NCBI GenBank assembly: GCA_964466645.1
Contig: CAYXPB010000229.1
Location: forward strand, 1 to 8,829
Direction: 5' to 3'
Origin: Acetivibrio sp964466645
GTDB taxonomy: Bacteria > Bacillota > Clostridia > Acetivibrionales > Acetivibrionaceae
DNA length: 8,829 nucleotides
Shown here: positions 6,294-8,829 of the stretch, piece after piece
Numbering within the stretch: position 1 is the first letter of the stretch
Layout of the letters: every line of letters begins with the position of its first letter
Made by a program: the position numbers and the translations under genes
Notes under the pieces: model-generated
Databases searched by the model: none
Seen by the model: the letters and a program-made list of their open reading frames with translations, nothing else
What the model was told of the DNA's origin: nothing

Positions 6294-6860
6294 CTAACGT
6301 CTATTATCAATAATGTCTGTTGTATCAATGCTACCTTCTAGAACACCTTTATCGTCAAAATAAGTCAGCCATCTATATGAAAATGTATACATCACATCTT
6401 TGTTAATAATTAGTTTTTCATATACGTCATATGTACATCCAATCTTAACCAGATGGTTACTATCCGTGCTTTTTATATAAAAATAGTACTTACCATCATC
6501 TACCTGTTTATTCGCTATACTCATTAGTCCACCTATGCTGTATCCCATATCGGAAAATGAAAAATACATGATTGAATGTATGGCAATAAATGCAACAAAA
6601 ATAATTATAGTTCCTATCTTTTTACTAATTGATAAAGATTGGTCAGATTCAAAATCACGTTTTATTTGGATTACAACTAATATAACTGAAAGCATTATTA
6701 TTAACATCCCAATGACTGTAACAATTCTTAAAATGTCCGAAACAATATCAAATCCATTTACCCACATGTACCCATGTATAAACCAAATAATCCAAAACAG
6801 AATAATTTCCAATACAAATGTTTTAACACTTATTGCTTGTAACTTCTTCTCTCTTTTCAT
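6294..6860 (-). CDS. Three-span membrane protein with soluble C-terminal domain
   Basis: The 188 residues contain three hydrophobic segments at about 14-32, 45-66 and 82-102. The N-terminus is basic (MKREKK) and therefore probably cytoplasmic, which places the roughly 85-residue C-terminal domain outside. That domain (KYYFYIKSTDSNHLVKIGCTYDVYEKL, quoted in part; about 124-180) looks beta-rich, and I do not recognise it. The start ATG is preceded by GGGGAGAAAG (6867-6876). It is followed after 41 bases by the ADP-ribosylglycohydrolase and is probably the first gene of that operon, with a -10 candidate at 6901-6906. The function is unknown; a membrane partner of the downstream enzymes is one possibility. 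Confidence 0.7.
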   Translation of the reverse strand: MKREKKLQAISVKTFVLEIILFWIIWFIHGYMWVNGFDIVSDILRIVTVIGMLIIMLSVILVVIQIKRDFESDQSLSISKKIGTIIIFVAFIAIHSIMYFSFSDMGYSIGGLMSIANKQVDDGKYYFYIKSTDSNHLVKIGCTYDVYEKLIINKDVMYTFSYRWLTYFDDKGVLEGSIDTTDIIDNRR

Positions 6861-6900
6861 TGTTCTTTCTCCCCTGTTTTAAAACAATTGTGATATTGCT

Positions 6901-6929
6901 ATTATATAATTATTGGTAAGAGAATACTA
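6901..6929 (-). promoter_or_regulatory. Promoter candidate for the membrane protein / ADP-ribosylglycohydrolase operon
   Basis: A perfect TATAAT lies at 6901-6906 on the minus strand, 40 bases before the ATG. The hexamer 17 bases upstream (TAGTAT, 6924-6929) is a poor -35. In such AT-rich DNA the -10 alone is moderate evidence. Confidence 0.35.
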
Positions 6930-7047
6930 CACTAACAAATCACTTGTATCTGGCAAGCAAATATTGAATTGCTATACCGCAAATGGTTTTTTAAAAAAGC
7001 AGGAGGGTGCATCGAGTTTTGCGTCCGATTTCCCCAGCTCCCTTATT
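6907..7047. other. Unexplained intergenic block after the EF-Tu-like gene
   Basis: These 141 bases separate the EF-Tu-like stop from the next promoter. The part at about 6990-7045 is visibly richer in G and C than nearby spacers and holds GCAGGAGGGTGCATCGAG and CCCCAGCTCCC. Near 6988-6999 there is a symmetric GGTTTTTTAAAAAAGC stretch, and AGCAA/TTGCT can pair over an 8-base loop. No coding frame with a ribosome binding site is convincing on either strand. It could be a dispersed repeat, a terminator region or a small RNA. Confidence 0.3.
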
Positions 7048-8298
7048 TCATTTTATAAAACCAAGTGCAATAACTCCATTTTCATCGCAAACAACTACAG
7101 CAGTATTTGAAGGTATTGCCATAGGAGAGCTAAATACTAAAGTCACTTCTCCACTCTTTCCACCTTTTAAAGTTTCTTTATCCATTTTTATTGTTGAATA
7201 TGCCTTTATTGTATTTGCGAAAATTGTATAATTACAGCCTGATTTCAGCTCTTCAATACTTTTAGTAGAGCTTTTTTCAAGTACATATAATTCACTACAA
7301 AACTCTTTTTGTAGTTTTAAAACACCTTGTTTTGATAATACCATACCTCTCTCTATATTAATTTTATTCTTATTATCAAAGTTTACTCCAATCTGATAAC
7401 CAGCATATGCAGTATCATAAGTTGTTCCGAATCCTTCAATGTTTTTCACGCTGATTTTCTCTTTTGTTCCATAACCCAACAGTTCAATTTCATCATTTTT
7501 GTGCAAAGTACCGCTTGATACAAGCCCCGTAGCAACCGTACCACGACCAGTAATATTGAAAACATCATCAATCGCCATAAAAAATTGAGCATTATAATCT
7601 GCAGACTTCTTTTGAACATGGATTTCGCATTGCTTAACAAAAGAATCTATACTCTCTTCATCTATATGAACCTTTTCATCATTGCTTGTCACCTTTGTAT
7701 CTATAATAATAAAGTCTGATTTTGAAATTCCACATTTTATTGCAAGAGTTGTTAATTTATTCTTACACTCAGTATAATCCATATCACTGTTGGAATGCAT
7801 TATATTAAATACTATTGGTTTAATCCCAATTATTTTAGCTAGGTAACACTTGTCTTCTATATATGGTATTTCATCATTATTGATTTTAATGTTTATTACA
7901 ATACCATCCATAGACCTCAATGTACTGAAAACCCCATAAAACTTGTTAAAACCATCAGGAAACGCCACTAAACTATAATGCCTTTTTACTACGTCAAACT
8001 CATAATAATTTATATCGTTTTCATTATCCTTATAGGGTTCAAGACTTGTATTATATCTATTTGCAATAGAATAACCTAAATCATCTGAAAAATCCCCCAT
8101 AATCCCCAAATTAAAACATTCCTTATCTGTATTATTATTTGATTCATCAGTTTTAGAAGTTGTTTTATTAGTACTGCTTGTATTATTAATGCTATTTGTT
8201 TTATCTAACTTCTTTCTGGCAATACAACCTGGTATAAGCACCAAAGTAACAACAATCAAACACAAGACTACTATCCCAAAAATTCCGTTTTCACCCAT
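7048..8298 (-). CDS. Membrane-anchored degenerate EF-Tu paralogue
   Basis: This 416-residue protein has an N-terminal hydrophobic segment (6-24), Cys25, a basic IARKK, and a Ser/Thr/Asn-rich linker (31-60). The rest aligns with elongation factor Tu. KRHYSLVAFPDG (105-116) and RSMDGIVI (128-135) match the G domain; VFNITGRGTVATG (246-258) and IERGMVLSKQG (315-325) match domain 2; FCSELYVLEK (333-342) and SPMAIPSN (391-398) match a shortened domain 3. GTP-binding motifs are lost: GHVDHGKT is GDFSDDLG (68-75), DCPGH is AFPDGF (112-117), and NKCD has become NIMHSNSD. It should not hydrolyse GTP or deliver tRNA normally. The start is ATG 8298 with AGGAGG at 8308-8313; an upstream TTG would translate that site. 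Whether it is a lipoprotein or has a cytoplasmic C-terminus is discussed in the findings. Confidence 0.85.
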   Translation of the reverse strand: MGENGIFGIVVLCLIVVTLVLIPGCIARKKLDKTNSINNTSSTNKTTSKTDESNNNTDKECFNLGIMGDFSDDLGYSIANRYNTSLEPYKDNENDINYYEFDVVKRHYSLVAFPDGFNKFYGVFSTLRSMDGIVINIKINNDEIPYIEDKCYLAKIIGIKPIVFNIMHSNSDMDYTECKNKLTTLAIKCGISKSDFIIIDTKVTSNDEKVHIDEESIDSFVKQCEIHVQKKSADYNAQFFMAIDDVFNITGRGTVATGLVSSGTLHKNDEIELLGYGTKEKISVKNIEGFGTTYDTAYAGYQIGVNFDNKNKINIERGMVLSKQGVLKLQKEFCSELYVLEKSSTKSIEELKSGCNYTIFANTIKAYSTIKMDKETLKGGKSGEVTLVFSSPMAIPSNTAVVVCDENGVIALGFIK

Positions 8299-8385
8299 CC
8301 AACATTTCCTCCTAAATAATGCCAACTTCTAACATCACTTCATAGAATTATGTAATGAATTCTACCTTTAAGCCATATTTTATAT

Positions 8386-8399
8386 ATACTTATAAGTAT
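8386..8399. promoter_or_regulatory. 14-bp perfect palindrome, candidate operator
   Basis: ATACTTATAAGTAT reads identically on both strands. It overlaps the downstream edge of the -10 box at 8398-8403 and covers the expected transcription start (around 8391) of the EF-Tu-like gene. A dimeric repressor bound here would block transcription. AT-rich palindromes can arise by chance, so this is a candidate only. Confidence 0.4.
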
Positions 8400-8406
8400 T
8401 ATAACA
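8398..8406 (-). promoter_or_regulatory. Extended -10 promoter of the EF-Tu-like gene
   Basis: On the minus strand TGTTATAAT is a perfect extended -10 element (TGnTATAAT), about 100 bases before the start codon. No good -35 is seen (CTAATG at 8421-8426), which extended -10 promoters tolerate. The element sits directly after the stop codon of the upstream small gene. Confidence 0.5.
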
Positions 8407-8408
8407 CT

Positions 8409-8654
8409 TTATAACTTTCCCATTAGTTTCCTTCGTTCTGCAACTTCTTTCATATATAATTCGATATAAGGCTTAACATCTTCAAGTCCTGCAATTTTAT
8501 CAAATTCAGTTTCTATTTTCCCAAAGTACCCCTTTAGCCTACTTATATGCTTATTATCCTTATATACAAGACTTAGAGTGTGGTTAACATTTGTGTTTTC
8601 CAACTCAAGAGCAAACTCTATAAGCTTTTGGGAGCAATAAATTGAGTTTTTCAT
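8409..8654 (-). CDS. Small hypothetical protein, possibly the 3' end of a truncated gene
   Basis: From the ATG at 8654 the frame encodes 81 mostly helical, charged residues (QKLIEFALELENTN; then HISRLKGYFGKIETEFDKIA; then YIELYMKEVAERRKLMGKL). The ribosome binding site is weak (GAAGAAG). The frame stays open upstream to a TAA at 8709-8711 and reads plausibly as protein there (CQARINDKTEEEL), which suggests that the ATG is internal and the true 5' end is missing. The frame ends within a few bases of the long hairpin at 8715-8758. I do not recognise a family. No membrane segment or catalytic motif is visible. Confidence 0.4.
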   Translation of the reverse strand: MKNSIYCSQKLIEFALELENTNVNHTLSLVYKDNKHISRLKGYFGKIETEFDKIAGLEDVKPYIELYMKEVAERRKLMGKL

Positions 8655-8714
8655 TAATTCTTCTTCGGTTTTATCATTTATTCTAGCTTGGCATATCTGA
8701 TAACAAAATTAATA

Positions 8715-8758
8715 AAAAGTGAAAATGATTGATAATTACTATAATCATTTTCACTTTT
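8715..8758. terminator. Long perfect hairpin, probable terminator
   Basis: AAAAGTGAAAATGATT (8715-8730) pairs perfectly over 16 bases with AATCATTTTCACTTTT (8743-8758) around a 12-base loop. On the minus strand the stem runs into TTTTTATTAATTTTG, and on the plus strand it ends in TTTT, so it could terminate in both directions. The stem is long and AT-rich, so the end of a small mobile element is an alternative. Confidence 0.55.
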
Positions 8759-8786
8759 CATTTGTATAGAATTTTAATCACGCTGT

Positions 8787-8807
8787 ACCACCCTTTCAAA
8801 GGGTGGT
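8787..8807. repeat. GC-rich 10-bp palindrome
   Basis: ACCACCCTTT and AAAGGGTGGT are perfect complements around a single C. On the plus strand TTGATTTT follows, which resembles a weak terminator tail, but no plus-strand gene is seen before it. It could also be an extragenic palindromic repeat. Confidence 0.5.
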
Positions 8808-8816
8808 TTGATTTTG

Positions 8817-8829
8817 CCCCTATAAGGGG
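8817..8829. repeat. Short palindrome at the window edge
   Basis: CCCCT and AGGGG pair around ATA at the very end of the window, nine bases after the previous palindrome. The window cuts off here, so its full extent is unknown. Confidence 0.3.

Noticed and set aside
6535..6882. Plus-strand 115-codon frame opposite the three-span membrane protein
   Set aside because: Its hydrophobicity only mirrors the membrane segments on the coding strand. It has no ribosome binding site and also covers the minus-strand gene's own Shine-Dalgarno site.
6913..7110. Plus-strand frames across the 6907-7047 spacer
   Set aside because: They begin at TTG or ATG without ribosome binding sites and run into the EF-Tu-like gene antisense; the protein sequence is not recognisable.
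7446..7640. Minus-strand 64-codon frame inside the EF-Tu-like gene
   Set aside because: It lies wholly within the clearly coding EF-Tu domain 2 in another frame and has no supported start.
7048..8298. Functional elongation factor Tu
   Set aside because: The P-loop, DCPGH and NKxD motifs are all replaced and an N-terminal anchor is present, so it cannot be a normal translation factor.
1..8829. CRISPR array, tRNA or rRNA genes
   Set aside because: No regularly spaced direct repeats, tRNA cloverleaf or conserved rRNA sequence were seen on either strand.

Overview
The window is AT-rich, and its strong AGGAGG-type ribosome binding sites, TTG starts and protein families suggest a low-GC Firmicute, most likely a Clostridium or close relative. 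Almost everything lies on the minus strand. It reads as an accessory region: a graveyard of truncated genes on the left, then a run of mostly intact genes on the right.

Left part (1-3313): an intact 66-residue membrane protein; a frameshifted remnant; a hypothetical gene broken by an in-frame TAA and missing its 5' end; a 22-codon stub of the thioredoxin-like DUF255 gene (yyaL/SPATA20 family); the C-terminal part of an alpha/beta hydrolase without its nucleophile half; a complete Phd/YefM-ParE/RelE toxin-antitoxin pair on the plus strand; a 51-residue secreted peptide; a second, longer yyaL stub that stops right after its CHWC motif; and, about 20 bases further on, the frameshifted C-terminus of a large serine recombinase. 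The two yyaL stubs share a 74-base diverged repeat. The second stub next to a recombinase remnant looks like an old integration junction.

Right part (3314-8711), all minus strand: from upstream to downstream, a small gene of unknown function whose 5' end runs into a long hairpin; a 416-residue membrane-anchored protein that is plainly a degenerate elongation factor Tu; a three-span membrane protein; an ADP-ribosylglycohydrolase; a DUF2625 protein; an APH(3')-like aminoglycoside phosphotransferase; and a nucleoside 2-deoxyribosyltransferase-like protein. The membrane protein, ADP-ribosylglycohydrolase and DUF2625 genes are tightly spaced and probably co-transcribed. The phosphotransferase may belong to the same transcript. 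The EF-Tu-like gene and the deoxyribosyltransferase gene each have their own promoter candidate.

The most notable object is the EF-Tu-like protein at 7048-8298. Domain 2 is well kept, while the P-loop, the DCPGH motif and NKxD are all lost, and an N-terminal hydrophobic anchor plus a Ser/Thr/Asn-rich linker have been added. It cannot be a normal translation GTPase. Its neighbours (ADP-ribosylglycohydrolase, deoxyribosyltransferase-like and kinase-fold proteins) are compatible with an immunity or conflict island in which the protein acts as an EF-Tu decoy or sensor, but that role is inference only.
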